A DNA stretch of 64,000 bases from Burkholderia sp. IMCC1007 (lineage in GTDB: Bacteria > Pseudomonadota > Gammaproteobacteria > Burkholderiales > Burkholderiaceae): the NCBI RefSeq assembly GCF_027257875.1, contig NZ_JAPVQY010000024.1, forward strand, positions 1 to 64,000. The letters are read 5' to 3'. Position numbers and translations under genes: made by a program. Under the pieces are notes generated by a model. That model was given only the letters and a program-made list of their open reading frames with translations. It searched no databases and was not told where the DNA came from. Of this stretch, positions 8,634 through 18,459 are shown one piece after another. The number at the start of each line of letters is the position of its first letter. Within the stretch, counting starts at the first letter, position 1.

Positions 8634-9572
8634 CTACCCCGCCGCGCGTTCCCGGGCGACGCGCACCTCGTATGTCTTCAGGTGGTTGTACGCGATCCGC
8701 AGCAGCGACAGCGCATCCGTCGCCTGCGGATCGCGGCGTGCGAGCAGGTCGCCGATCACGTGATCGGCCTCGACCCGCGCATGGTTCTCGACGTCGCGCA
8801 GCATCGACGCGGTCAGCGGCGACGGCGTCAGCACCATCCGCTGCATCCGTTCGATCGCCGCCGGGTCGGACCGGTGCCCGTTGTGCGCGGCGATCGCGCT
8901 GCATTCGGCGAGCATCGTCTCGAGCAAACGACGGCCGTCCGGCGCCGCGAGAATGTCGCCGATCGCGCCGCGAAACAGCGACGTACTCGCCGCGAGCGTC
9001 GCGAGGAATATCCACTTCTCCCACATGCGCGCGGCGATGTCGTCGCTGAGCGTCGCGTCGAAGCCTGCGCCGCCGAGCACGTCTGCCAGCGCGCGCACGC
9101 GTGCCGATTCGCCACCGGCGAGTTCCCCGAACGACAATCCATGCGTGTCGTTCAGATGCACGATCCGCTGCTCGCGATCGAGCGTGGCCGCGATCACGCA
9201 CAGGCCGCCCAGCACCTGCGCGGCACCGAACCGGTCGCGCAGCACGTCGAGATGGCGCATCCCGTTGAGCATCGGCAGGATCAGCGTCGACGGCCCGACG
9301 AACGGCGCGAACGATGCAATCGCATCGTCGAGGCTGTACGCCTTGCAGCTCAGCAGCACGAGGTCGAACGGCGCGGCCGTGTCGGTCGCGCGCACGGTCT
9401 GCACGTTCGCAAGCGTCAGGTCGCCGCGCGGGCTGCGAATCAGCAGCCCGTCGCGCGCGAGCGCGGCCGCACGACCGTCGCGCACCAGGAACGTCACGTC
9501 GCGCCCCGCCGCCGCGAGCCGGCCGCCGAAATATCCGCCGACCGCGCCGGCCCCTACCACCAGAATTCGCAT
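8634..9572 (-). CDS. panE: 2-dehydropantoate 2-reductase (ketopantoate reductase)
   Basis: 312 residues. It begins MRILVVGAGAVGGYFGGRLAA, the NADPH-binding G-x-G-x-x-G motif. LLSCKAYSLDDAI contains the catalytic Lys region, MLNGMRHLDVL and EKWIFLATLAASTSL follow, and the C-terminal ApbA/PanE domain is present. The reaction reduces ketopantoate to pantoate in pantothenate and CoA synthesis; paralogues of unknown substrate are common in Burkholderia. AAAGGAGG sits 5 bases before the ATG at 9572, so the longer upstream frame (to 9671) is not used. It is transcribed divergently from the chemoreceptor. Confidence 0.88.
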   Translation of the reverse strand: MRILVVGAGAVGGYFGGRLAAAGRDVTFLVRDGRAAALARDGLLIRSPRGDLTLANVQTVRATDTAAPFDLVLLSCKAYSLDDAIASFAPFVGPSTLILPMLNGMRHLDVLRDRFGAAQVLGGLCVIAATLDREQRIVHLNDTHGLSFGELAGGESARVRALADVLGGAGFDATLSDDIAARMWEKWIFLATLAASTSLFRGAIGDILAAPDGRRLLETMLAECSAIAAHNGHRSDPAAIERMQRMVLTPSPLTASMLRDVENHARVEADHVIGDLLARRDPQATDALSLLRIAYNHLKTYEVRVARERAAG

Positions 9573-9831
9573 CGCTGCCTCCTTTCGGTTTCGTTCGGCG
9601 TCGCCATCCGCGCTCGGGCCTCCCGGGCGGACGGCGCAGCCGCCATCGTCCGACAGTATAGCGACGCTCATTATGTATATGCATAGATACCCGTACCGCG
9701 CTCGGTGGCATGGGCGGCGGCACGGCGTCTAAGGGATTTCCCGTCTACGGCAACGTTCGCTGCGCGCCGTCAAAGACTTATCTCGTCACGCCGTTCCGGC
9801 GCGCGCGTTCGACCGACCGACCTCATCCACC

Positions 9832-11385
9832 ATGCGCACACTCTCCCTGAACCAGAAACTTGCTTCGATGATCGTCATCCTGTGGCTTGGCCTGCTCGTG
9901 ATCGCCGGAATCGGCGCATGGCAGACCCGCGCATCGATGATCACCGACCGCCGCGACCAGCTTGCGACACTGGTGGCGCAGGCCGCGAGCGTCGCCGACC
10001 ACTACTACAAGCTGTCGCAGCAGAACGCGCTGCCGGAAGCCGATGCGAAGCAGAAGGCGCTCGAGGCGATCGCCGCGATGCGCTACGGCGCCGACGGCTA
10101 CATCTCGATCAACGACTCGAAGCCGGTGATCGTGATGCATCCGATCAAGACCGACCTCAACGGCAAGGACGTGTCGAATTTCGCGGATCCGAACGGCAAG
10201 CACCTGTTCATCGAAATCGTGAAGGCCGGCAACGTGAAAGGCGGCAAGGGTTTCGTCGAATATCTGTGGCCGAAGCCGGGCGCCGACAAGCCGCAGGACA
10301 AGACCAGCGCGGTGCAACGCTTCGCGCCGTGGGACTGGTATCTCGTGACGGGCATGTACATGGACGACGTGCGCTCCGCCGTGCTCGCGAGCATCGGCCG
10401 CTGGCTCGCGATGACGGCCGTGCTCGGCGCGATCGCGACCGCCGTGATGGTGCTCGTGCTGAAAAGCGTGCGCGCGAGCCTCGGCGGCGAGCTCGAAGTC
10501 GCGCTCGACACCGCGCAGCGCATCGCGCAAGGCGACCTGACCGCGCGCGTGAACGTGAAGCACGACGATCACGGCAGCCTGCTGCATGCATTGCACATGA
10601 TGCAGGGCGGACTGATCGACATGGTGTCGCGCGTACGGATGGGCACCGAGAACATCAACGTCGGCGCGAGCGAGATCGCGTCGGGCAACACGGACCTGTC
10701 GCAGCGCACCGAGGAACAGGCGGCCGCGCTCGTGCAGACCGCGTCGAGCATGGATCAGATGACCGCGAACGTGAAGCAGAACGCGGAAAGCGCCGCGCAG
10801 GCCGCGACCCTCGCGGACCAGGCCGCGCAAGTCGCGACGCGCGGCAGCGCGGTGGTCGACGATGTCGTGCGCACGATGAACGAAATCACCGATCGCTCGC
10901 ACAAGATCGGCGACATCATCGGCGTGATCGACGGTATCGCGTTCCAGACCAACATCCTTGCGCTGAACGCGGCCGTCGAGGCAGCGCGTGCGGGCGAACA
11001 GGGCCGCGGCTTCGCGGTGGTCGCGGCCGAAGTGCGCTCGCTCGCGCAACGCTCGGCGACGGCTGCGAAAGAAATCAAGACGCTGATCGTGTCGTCGAAC
11101 GAGACGGTCGAGCACGGCGCGACGCTCGTCACGCATGCTGGCGAGACGATGGCCGAGATCGTGCAGTCGGTGCGGCGGGTCAACGAGATCCTCGACGAGA
11201 TCAGCCATGCGTCGCGCGAGCAGAGCTCGGGAATCGAACAGGTCAATCGCGCGGTGGGCGAGATGGATCAGGTCACGCAGCAGAACGCGGCGCTCGTCGA
11301 GGAAGCCGCCGCCGCCGCGCATTCGCTGCGCGATCAGGCCGAAGCACTGCGGGAAGCCGTCACGCGGTTCGCGTTGCCGGCGTGA
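9832..11385 (+). CDS. Methyl-accepting chemotaxis protein with single Cache sensor
   Basis: 517 residues. The first membrane helix is at about 11-31, a periplasmic single-Cache domain at about 35-185 ([36 protein letters not shown]) and the second helix at about 188-210. A HAMP domain follows to about 265, then the cytoplasmic signalling hairpin with the tip [20 protein letters not shown] near residue 370. Glutamine/glutamate methylation heptads are visible ([16 protein letters not shown]). It should sense a small ligand outside the inner membrane and control CheA. The C-terminus lacks a CheR-tethering pentapeptide. No che genes are nearby, so it is an orphan receptor. It starts at the ATG at 9832 after a weak ribosome site. 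Confidence 0.93.
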   Translation: MRTLSLNQKLASMIVILWLGLLVIAGIGAWQTRASMITDRRDQLATLVAQAASVADHYYKLSQQNALPEADAKQKALEAIAAMRYGADGYISINDSKPVIVMHPIKTDLNGKDVSNFADPNGKHLFIEIVKAGNVKGGKGFVEYLWPKPGADKPQDKTSAVQRFAPWDWYLVTGMYMDDVRSAVLASIGRWLAMTAVLGAIATAVMVLVLKSVRASLGGELEVALDTAQRIAQGDLTARVNVKHDDHGSLLHALHMMQGGLIDMVSRVRMGTENINVGASEIASGNTDLSQRTEEQAAALVQTASSMDQMTANVKQNAESAAQAATLADQAAQVATRGSAVVDDVVRTMNEITDRSHKIGDIIGVIDGIAFQTNILALNAAVEAARAGEQGRGFAVVAAEVRSLAQRSATAAKEIKTLIVSSNETVEHGATLVTHAGETMAEIVQSVRRVNEILDEISHASREQSSGIEQVNRAVGEMDQVTQQNAALVEEAAAAAHSLRDQAEALREAVTRFALPA

Positions 11386-11469
11386 CGGTGTCGGGCCGGC
11401 TACGTTCGGCCCGCATCACACCGCGTGTCGGATCTTGACGATGCAGGGCTCGCGGCTCGATGGGTATGT

Positions 11470-11727
11470 TCAAACACGTCCGGAATTCAAAAGCGAAGAA
11501 GTCAATGCCGCGCCGCAAGACGTCTTGTGCCCATCGAACGCGGCGGCGCGCCCTTCGACGGTGAAATTCGGATCGCCTTCGACGATGGTGCACGTGCCGT
11601 GGACCGGACACGAACAGGTGTCGCCGACGCAAGCAACGGCGAGGCCCATCACCTTGCTTGTTGCTGCGCCGGACTCGACTCGGCCGCCGTGGGTGTGGGG
11701 ATCGCCTACCCGGATGATTCCACGCAT
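11470..11727 (-). CDS. PAAR-domain protein (T6SS spike tip)
   Basis: 85 residues: MRGIIRVGDPHTHGGRVESG, then VARVG-like turns (VACVGDTCSCPVHGTCTIVEG), AAFDGHKTSCGAAL. Conserved His and Cys residues are those that bind zinc at the tip of PAAR cones, which sharpen VgrG trimers and can carry effectors. AGGAGG is placed well before the ATG at 11727. It lies last in the leftward T6SS cargo island that begins with vgrG near 21.3 kb, which supports a shared role. No C-terminal effector extension is present. Confidence 0.9.
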   Translation of the reverse strand: MRGIIRVGDPHTHGGRVESGAATSKVMGLAVACVGDTCSCPVHGTCTIVEGDPNFTVEGRAAAFDGHKTSCGAALTSSLLNSGRV

Positions 11728-11800
11728 GTTTCCTCCTGTGAATGATTGGTGCGGGGTCGCGTTCGCGTTCGCGTGCGGCAGGCCACTGTGCTGGTTTGCG

Positions 11801-13143
11801 TCACCATGAATAACCCTGCATGCCGTAATCGGTATCGTGTCGGCGTCCCCACCATGGCAGGTAGGCGTTGTTTCCTCCGCGTGCGCGGAACCAGTCCTTG
11901 GTTGGATCGATCGGTGTGAGTTTCGATGGCGGCCTGACGACTACCGCGAAGGGGTGCTCGGGGTCGGTCGTGCCGGCGACGAGCGCGTTGCCGCCGAAGT
12001 GATTGATCCGGCCGATCGCGAGCGCCACGTTCGTCAATGCGCTGCCGGTGCCCATGTCGCCAAGCAGGCCGGCCGTGTTGAAGGTCTGCTTCATGTAGTC
12101 GAATTCCGGAAGGGTTTCGGTCAGCGTTTGCGCGAGGGAGGCAACGCGTGACGACGACGCATCACTGCCCTTGCCTGCGTCGTGAACGATGTACTCGATG
12201 TCTGGAACCGAGATGCCGGCGTTGCGGGCTGCTTGGTCGATGGTCGCCTTCCACGCTTGCACGGCGCGGGTGGTGCCGACTTGCCGCGCAATCGCCTGCG
12301 TGTCGCCGGTTGCGGCCTTGCCGATCCATGCGAGCGGTTCACGCTCGGTGTTGAAGTCGGACCGGCGAGGAACAGCGCGACAAGGTTCTCGTTGATCTGC
12401 GCATCCGTGGGCGGGAAGTTCGGTGCGTCCCAGTTGACTACCCACACGGTCTTGTCGGGGTTCGCCTGCAGGTAGTCCAATGCCCGGTTCAGCGATGTAA
12501 AGCCGGCGTTCGCTCCGCCTTGGGCGATTTGCACATCGGGGAGTGTGTCGCGACTCCACATCGTCGAAAAATGCGGGTTCCCGATCGAAAACGCCTTTCG
12601 AATCGAGTCACGCAAATAGCTTTGCGATTCGTCCGGTTCAAGTCGATCCGGAATCGCAAGCTCGACGCGAATGCCCGCCAGTTCGCGCCAGCCCTTTTTG
12701 TTGACCGGACTCACTGTGTAGAAATACTTTGGATTGGAGGCATAGCGCGACCGAAGAAGCAGCGGTAACTCGGAGATGTACTTACGATAGAAGCCTCTAA
12801 ACGTTTCCTTGCCTTGGTTGCCATATGCGATACCCGCAACTGATTGCAGGGTAGTGAAAGACTTCGGATCGGTACGAATCATATCGTCATTCTTGTTCGG
12901 CGCGGCAAGCCCTTGTGTCCACAATAATTGCCATTCGGTCGGATAGTCCCGGCGTTGCAATGGGTTCAACCAGATCAGGCCAACTACCTGCGCGACGAAC
13001 GGCTTCGCCTGTTCCTCCCGTGTCCGCGCGGCGTTCGCTGCAGGTTCCTGGGCAGATGCAGCTTGTGCAGACCGCGTCATGGCCGTGACGAACATAAACA
13101 CCGCAAGCGCGGCCAAGGCACGTAAGACAACAAATCGTTTCAT
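11801..13143 (-). pseudogene. Second copy of the Tla3-type adaptor gene, frameshifted
   Basis: The frame from 13143 starts MKRFVVLRALAALAVFMF (signal peptide-like) and matches the intact adaptor at 14650-15993 along its length. It breaks near position 12357, where one T is missing (GTTGAAGTCGG here, GTTGAAGTTCGG in the intact copy). The rest of the protein (DFNTEREPLAWIGKAATGD to DTDYGMQGYSW) continues in another frame to 11801. Both halves are still well conserved, so the damage looks recent. The ribosome site (AGGAG) is kept. If translated, the product would be a 340-residue N-terminal fragment with a foreign tail. Confidence 0.85.
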
Positions 13144-13209
13144 CCAATCTCCTGTTGCTCGACGCGGCGGTCGCGTTTGCTCGCACGCATGCCACCGCGT
13201 CTGCTTGCA

Positions 13210-13430
13210 TCACCACGAATAACCCTGCATGCCGTAATCGGTATCGTGTCGGCGTCCCCACCACGGCAGGTAGGCGTTGTTTCCGCCGCGTGCGCGGAGC
13301 CAGTCCTTGGTCGGATCGATCGGCGTGAGTTTCGACGGCGGCCTGACGATGACCGCGAAGGGGTGTTCGGGGTCGGTCGTGCCGGCGACGAGTGCGTTGC
13401 CGCCGAAGTGATTGATCCGGCGATGGCGAA
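13210..13430 (-). pseudogene. C-terminal fragment of a third Tla3-type adaptor copy
   Basis: About 73 codons encode RINHFGGNALVAGTTDPEHP to the terminal DTDYGMQGYSW, nearly identical to the ends of the two other copies. Homology stops abruptly near 13430. Upstream of it lies the end of the lipoprotein gene. Downstream a 66-base spacer leads into the frameshifted copy, and the same spacer follows the intact copy. It is therefore the tail of a middle adaptor gene whose body has been lost. Confidence 0.85.
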
Positions 13431-13472
13431 ACGCAGACGATCCGACCCAATAATTATTGGGCAGCATCCCGA

Positions 13473-14477
13473 CTATTGAATTGGCTCGCAATTCTTCCGG
13501 TCTTCCTCCGATGGTCCGCGGTGTTGGGCCGCATCCATCCAACCCAGATTGAATTGGGTATAACTGTAATGACATAACAGCGTGGGCTTTCCGGCGACGC
13601 TTTTGTCATCGACGGTTAAGGCATCAAGTGTGAGGGGAACAGAAGGAAATATAACATCGGCTAACGCGATTTGATGGGCTCTATACTTGATGTTGTAATT
13701 TCCAACCCAATATTCCGCCGCCTTGCCTGATACAACGCGATAGCCGATCGGCGCTGTTTTTGGTGAAACATAATACAAGGCCATCGATTGATGTAGCCGC
13801 ACATCATCGCCCTCCGAAAACCGAAATAGGTCACTAGGAACAAATAGATCGGTCGGATAATCCTTTCTTTCATAATTCGGCTTCGGTTGTCTGGTAAAAA
13901 TCCATTGATGTTCGTCATCGTAAACGACCAACTGAATATCTATAGCCACAGGGCTGGCGAGAGAGTTGTAATCTTCAATCTGCCTGTAACGCCGCGCCCC
14001 GCCCGGATCGCGATTCCTTTTATCGGCAACAAGGTCATCGGGAATTGCAAACACGATTTCTGGGTAGTTATTGAATGCACCCATGAAACGATATTTGGTG
14101 CCAGGTACATAGGCGGAGATTGGGCGGCGCATGGGTAGATTCGTACCGTAGACTCTCCAACTAATCGGAGGTGCATCCAGAAGGGCTTTCCAATCGGGTT
14201 TTGTTCCACTCTTCAAGGCGGCCAGAGTTTGCCATTTACAGTCGCTGCTCCGATCGTGGCAATTATTATACAAATAAAGCCTGATGCCCTCGCTTTCCAG
14301 CGTCAACCACGGACGTGGTTCAGCCGGAAAGCTATAAATTTTCTCGTAAGATTTCGTTGAAAAATGCGGCACAATCATCGGCGGGCAACCGGCTAGCAAC
14401 ACACTTATCGGCAGCGCGACGATCAATTTTATCTTTTTCAAATATTTGGATTTTAATGTCAGGGGCATGCTATTCAT
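13473..14477 (-). CDS. AT-rich lipoprotein, candidate immunity protein of the lipase effector
   Basis: 334 residues with a basic N-terminus, a hydrophobic segment and the lipobox LLAGC (Cys at about residue 30), so an outer- or inner-membrane lipoprotein facing the periplasm. The body (SWRVYGTNLPMRRPISAYVPG, GYRVVSGKAAEYWVGNYNIKY) matches no family I recognise. Base composition is clearly lower in G+C than its neighbours and its codon use is atypical, which suggests recent transfer. It sits between remnants of an adaptor gene in the tle3 island. A periplasmic lipoprotein beside a periplasm-acting lipase effector is the usual layout of an immunity protein, but this is inference. Confidence 0.75.
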   Translation of the reverse strand: MNSMPLTLKSKYLKKIKLIVALPISVLLAGCPPMIVPHFSTKSYEKIYSFPAEPRPWLTLESEGIRLYLYNNCHDRSSDCKWQTLAALKSGTKPDWKALLDAPPISWRVYGTNLPMRRPISAYVPGTKYRFMGAFNNYPEIVFAIPDDLVADKRNRDPGGARRYRQIEDYNSLASPVAIDIQLVVYDDEHQWIFTRQPKPNYERKDYPTDLFVPSDLFRFSEGDDVRLHQSMALYYVSPKTAPIGYRVVSGKAAEYWVGNYNIKYRAHQIALADVIFPSVPLTLDALTVDDKSVAGKPTLLCHYSYTQFNLGWMDAAQHRGPSEEDRKNCEPIQ

Positions 14478-14506
14478 ACCATTCCGCTATTTTCATATCG
14501 TCATTG

Positions 14507-14584
14507 TTAATCTGGAATCGTGGTGGTGACGAAAGGACACACCATGAGCGCCACCAAACCGGGCGCGATAGTAAATGGCTGCAC
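14507..14584 (-). pseudogene. N-terminal remnant of the middle adaptor copy
   Basis: A 26-codon frame from GTG at 14584, encoding MQPFTIAPGLVALMVC and a few more residues, lies right after AACAGGAGAT, the same ribosome-site block that precedes the frameshifted adaptor. The DNA aligns with the signal-peptide start of the other copies (for example GGTGGCGCTCATGGTG beside GGCCGCGCTTGCGGTG). It ends in a stop at 14507, next to the lipoprotein gene. Confidence 0.5.
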
Positions 14585-14649
14585 TCGATCTCCTGTTACT
14601 AGACGCGGCGGTTACGTTCACATGCAGCGCGCCGCCAAGCCGATGTGCA

Positions 14650-15993
14650 TCACCACGAATAACCTTGCGTGCCGTAATCGGTATCGTGCCGACGCCCCCA
14701 CCACGGCAGGTAGGCGTTGTTGCCGCCGCGCGCGCGGAACCAGTCCTTGTCGGGATCGATCGGCGTGAGCTTCGACGGTGGCCGGACAACGACCGCGACG
14801 GGGTGCTCCGGATCGGTCGTGCCGGCGACGAGTGCGTTGCCGCCGAAGTGATTGATCCGGCCGATCGCGAGTGCGACGTTGGTCAATGCGCTGCCGGTTC
14901 CCATATCGCCGAGTAGACCCGCCGTGTTGAAGGTCTGCTTCATGTAGTCGAAGTCCGGAAGGGTTTCGGTCAGCGTTTGTGCGAGCGCGGCAACGCGCGA
15001 CGACGACGCATCACTGCCCTTGCCTGCGTCGTGAACGATGTACTCGATGTTCGGAACCGCGATGCCGGCGTTGCGGGCCGCTTGGTCGATGGTTGCCTTC
15101 CACGCTTGCACGGCGCGGGTCGTGCCGACCTGCCGCGCAAACGCCTGCGTGTCGCCGGTCGCGGCCTTGCCGATCCACGCGAGCGGTTCGCGCTCGGTGT
15201 TGAAGTTCGGGCCGGCGAGGAACAGCACGACAAGGTTCTCGTTGATCTGCGCATCCGTGGGCGGGAAGTTTGGTGCGTCCCAGTTGATTGCCCACACGGT
15301 CTTGTCGGGGTTCGCCTGCAAGTAGTCCAGCGCGTTGTTCAGTGACGTGAAACCGGTGTTCGCACCGCCTTGGGTGAGTCGTACATCGGGGGGCGTGGGG
15401 TCGCTCCACATCGTCGGAAAATACGTATTTCCGATTGAAAACGTCTTTCGAATCGAGTCGCTCAAGTAGCTTCGCGAGTCGTCGGGTTCGAGTCGATCCG
15501 GAATGGCAAGCTCGACACGAATGCCTGCCAGTTCCCGCCAGTCTTTCTTATTGTCCGGGGCCACCGTGTAGAAGTATTTTGGATTGCCGGAATAGCGCGA
15601 GCTCAGCAGCAGAGGAAACTTGAACATGTACTTTTGGTAGAAGCCCTTGAACGTTTCTTCGCCTTCGTTGCCGTATGCGACACCCGCTACAGATTGCAGA
15701 GTTGTAAAAGACTTTGGATCGGTGCGCACCATATCGTCATTTTTGTTTGGCGCTGCAAGTCCCTGCGTCCACAGCAATTGCCACTCGGTCGGGTAGTCCA
15801 TACGTTGTAATGGATTCAACCACATCAGGCCGATCACCTGCGCGACGAACGGCTTCGCCGGTACTTCAGCTGCTCGCGCGATGTTCCCTGCAGGTTCTTG
15901 GCCCGGGGCCGCCTGTGCGGGCCGCATCATGGCCGTGGTGAACATGAACACCGCCAGGGCGGACAGGGCAGGCAAGACAACGAATCGTTTCAT
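14650..15993 (-). CDS. tla3: T6SS lipase adaptor, Tla3/DUF2875 type (intact copy)
   Basis: 447 residues from MKRFVVLPALSALAVFMF, a signal peptide or anchor helix; then VAQVIGLMWLNPLQRMDYPTE, a long alpha/beta region, and a C-terminal part resembling a thiolase-like fold (IEYIVHDAGKGSDASSSRVA, ALAIGRINHFGGNALVAGTT). It sits directly after a Tle3-type lipase, as DUF2875 adaptors do; in Pseudomonas aeruginosa such an adaptor loads Tle3 on VgrG. An in-frame TTG at 16131 overlaps the lipase stop and would add a 46-residue membrane segment. The ATG at 15993 has AGGAG six bases upstream, shared by the second copy, and was preferred. Family assignment rests on context and motifs from memory. Confidence 0.72.
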   Translation of the reverse strand: MKRFVVLPALSALAVFMFTTAMMRPAQAAPGQEPAGNIARAAEVPAKPFVAQVIGLMWLNPLQRMDYPTEWQLLWTQGLAAPNKNDDMVRTDPKSFTTLQSVAGVAYGNEGEETFKGFYQKYMFKFPLLLSSRYSGNPKYFYTVAPDNKKDWRELAGIRVELAIPDRLEPDDSRSYLSDSIRKTFSIGNTYFPTMWSDPTPPDVRLTQGGANTGFTSLNNALDYLQANPDKTVWAINWDAPNFPPTDAQINENLVVLFLAGPNFNTEREPLAWIGKAATGDTQAFARQVGTTRAVQAWKATIDQAARNAGIAVPNIEYIVHDAGKGSDASSSRVAALAQTLTETLPDFDYMKQTFNTAGLLGDMGTGSALTNVALAIGRINHFGGNALVAGTTDPEHPVAVVVRPPSKLTPIDPDKDWFRARGGNNAYLPWWGRRHDTDYGTQGYSW

Positions 15994-16127
15994 CCAATCT
16001 CCTATTTCCAAGTGTGCCGGATCGGGTTGTTCAACATGTGCCATCAGCGTGGCCATGAGCACGGTGACAAGCATCCATGTCGACACGGCGACAGCTGCAC
16101 GTCGCGGCCACGTAGCGATCAGCGCCT

Positions 16128-18440
16128 TCAAATCACACCCCCGACCTTCAAGTAAAAGTCACCTTCACGTTCATTCGTGATCGCGTCGGGAATCGTGCCT
16201 TCACCACCCTTGACGTGTACCCATTCGTGCATCGGTAGATCGTTCAATTTCCCGCGCGCGAAATATTCGTAGTACTTCTTGTTCGGATGGCCATTGGGAA
16301 TTCCTTCCCCCATTCGCCAGTCCGCCTCAATGCGAAGTGATTTGAATTGCTTCTCGGTCAGGTAGCACAGACCCAAAGCAACGTCATACGCAAGCGCCTT
16401 TTCGGCGTGTTCTGGATTGGTCATCGTCGTCGAGTGGTTCGTTGGGCTATTGGTCGCACCGCGATCGAGCCAATCCACAATCTGCTTGTCGCGCCATTCC
16501 TTGTAGCCTTCGGGCACAGCGCTCTTTCCATCCTCACCAATGACGTGACCTTCGCGATCGAGCCATTCGGTATTCAGAGTGCGACGTGCCTCCATCCGCA
16601 TCAACGCGCGATCCTCGTAGCGCTGCCCGGCTTCGGTTGCTGCCGTGCCCTGGGCAACGCTGTCCTCGTTCTTCTCCTTGTATTGGTCGTAGGGGTCGTC
16701 CGCGCGCTTGTCTACATCGGCCTTGCTCGCGTCACGCCAAGCGGCCGGTGGATCGTTACCTTCGTTGAAGTCGCTTACTGCGTCGCCATCCTTCGTTTCG
16801 ACGGGTTTACCGAACCGCAATGCTTTCGGCGGGAATGGATCGTCCAGCGCGGGAGCATCCGCTACCACCGTCCAGCCTTTTGGTGGATCAGCGTTCACGC
16901 GCAGCATGTTCAATGCCGAACTGATTCCAGTCACGACGAACATGAGCGGTGCAGTTGCCAGCGTCGCCGCTATTCCAAAAACGCTTTCATTCCCTTTGAT
17001 TGCGCCGATCAGATTGAACTTGGCTGGCGGCGAGGGCGGATACCAGAAGCCTGACTTCGTCCCTTGCTTGCCATGCCGCCAATCGTCTTCCCAATAGCGG
17101 TACGGTTTTTGCACACCAACAGGGAGGCCCGATGCGAACACGCGTTGTGTCAGGATGCCAGCGGCGCCGATATCGTCGAGTTCGTGTTTGCTGATGCCTC
17201 GCCAACCGATGCCCTGAACCGTCACCGCCGAAATGACCTGATCGTGCGGGCAGCAATACGCTGTGACGCGGCCATACGTCGATCCATTCAAGCCGTGTCG
17301 ATCGCGATCCTCTTGCGCGGCATAAGACCGGTTGCTCGTCGGCGATACCCGTTTGTTTTTCATGTCTTCATCGACGTTGTCGACCGGCTGCTCGAAGTCT
17401 TTTCGAGCACCGATGATCGACAGGAACTTGCCGAAGGTCTTCGTGCGTGCGGCATAGGTCTGCCGCCCCCGATGCCCACTTCCATCTTTCGTCGCGCGTT
17501 GCGACCACGTATCCATGAACGTGTCGGATTTGTGCGGGCCGTCTGCATTCGCAAGGCTGTACGGCGCATTCGCCAGCACGTATGCGTCTGCCACGCAGTG
17601 CCCCGTCTGTCCCCATGGATCTTCGACGTCGGGGAATGCGTCTCCGAAGAAGGCTGCCGTGAGGCCCACGATGTTCCCTTGGCTATGACATACGACAGTG
17701 ATCGGTACGTCAGCCTGCATCTGGCGAATCGACTCGATCAGTTTGGCCAAGCGCAACGCCGCGAGCACGCCATACGCACGCGGCGGCGCGCGATACAGCG
17801 GCCGGTTGGTCGGGTTGATGCCTTGCACCGTCATCCATCCCATCGTCCGGTCATCAAGACCGCCGTGCCAAAGGTCAGGCAGACTCGAACAACCGTTCGT
17901 GAACGGACCACCGCCCCAGTAGTCCTTTTCGTTCAGAAAGATCTTGTCGCCGTATTCCTTCAATTCCGCTGCGGTCGCCCGATAACCCCATCGGAAGTGA
18001 ATGACAGGCGAAAACGACGGCTCGGGCTTGATGTAGTTGCCGGACCAAAGCTTCGGATTCAAAAACCCATCCGGCGTCACGCTTTCGGTGTACTTCGCCG
18101 GCGTCAATTGCCCGGCCTCGATGCCGCGATACATCAATTGATCGTCGAGCCGCCCGATCCGGCGATTAAGGCCTTTGCACAGTCCCTCCTCCGTCGCCTC
18201 GAACCATTCGCCCTCCGAATTCACGCCATGCACGAAGATGACGATCCCAGGCAATGGCATTTGCCTGATGCAGATAAGCGGCGTGTTCTTTGCGAACATC
18301 GTCATCCCTTCGACACCACCGACGATGATCGGCGGCGGTTCGGGGCGCGGCGCGGGTGCGTCGGACAAATCCGCTTTAGAGCCAGGCTCGTCAGTACGAG
18401 CATCTGCTATCGGTTGCGAATCGCGAAATGAATCAGTCAT
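16128..18440 (-). CDS. tle3: T6SS antibacterial lipase effector, Tle3 family
   Basis: 770 residues, no signal peptide. An alpha/beta-hydrolase core begins at LPGIVIFVHGVNSEGEWF (about 63-80, oxyanion-hole HG) and contains the nucleophile elbow VVCHSQGN with Ser253. A second half (YGRVTAYCCPHDQVISAVTVQG, later HEWVHVKGGEGTI) resembles the DUF3274 region of Tle3 lipases. The gene follows vgrG by 19 bases with its own AGGAG site and is followed by the adaptor gene, the order expected for a VgrG-delivered phospholipase toxin that acts in the periplasm of a rival cell. A proline-rich linker (PAPRPEPPP, about 29-37) precedes the hydrolase. Lipid specificity is unknown. Confidence 0.82.
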   Translation of the reverse strand: MTDSFRDSQPIADARTDEPGSKADLSDAPAPRPEPPPIIVGGVEGMTMFAKNTPLICIRQMPLPGIVIFVHGVNSEGEWFEATEEGLCKGLNRRIGRLDDQLMYRGIEAGQLTPAKYTESVTPDGFLNPKLWSGNYIKPEPSFSPVIHFRWGYRATAAELKEYGDKIFLNEKDYWGGGPFTNGCSSLPDLWHGGLDDRTMGWMTVQGINPTNRPLYRAPPRAYGVLAALRLAKLIESIRQMQADVPITVVCHSQGNIVGLTAAFFGDAFPDVEDPWGQTGHCVADAYVLANAPYSLANADGPHKSDTFMDTWSQRATKDGSGHRGRQTYAARTKTFGKFLSIIGARKDFEQPVDNVDEDMKNKRVSPTSNRSYAAQEDRDRHGLNGSTYGRVTAYCCPHDQVISAVTVQGIGWRGISKHELDDIGAAGILTQRVFASGLPVGVQKPYRYWEDDWRHGKQGTKSGFWYPPSPPAKFNLIGAIKGNESVFGIAATLATAPLMFVVTGISSALNMLRVNADPPKGWTVVADAPALDDPFPPKALRFGKPVETKDGDAVSDFNEGNDPPAAWRDASKADVDKRADDPYDQYKEKNEDSVAQGTAATEAGQRYEDRALMRMEARRTLNTEWLDREGHVIGEDGKSAVPEGYKEWRDKQIVDWLDRGATNSPTNHSTTMTNPEHAEKALAYDVALGLCYLTEKQFKSLRIEADWRMGEGIPNGHPNKKYYEYFARGKLNDLPMHEWVHVKGGEGTIPDAITNEREGDFYLKVGGVI

Positions 18441-18459
18441 TCAGAACTCCTGCACGTAC

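Noticed and set aside
12121-12559. Programmed frameshift joining the two halves of the second adaptor copy
   Set aside because: No slippery heptamer is present, and the intact paralogue simply has one more base there.
15994-16131. TTG-started N-terminal extension of the adaptor with an extra membrane segment
   Set aside because: It overlaps the lipase stop and is in frame, but the ATG at 15993 has a strong ribosome site that is shared by the second copy. It remains a possible alternative start.
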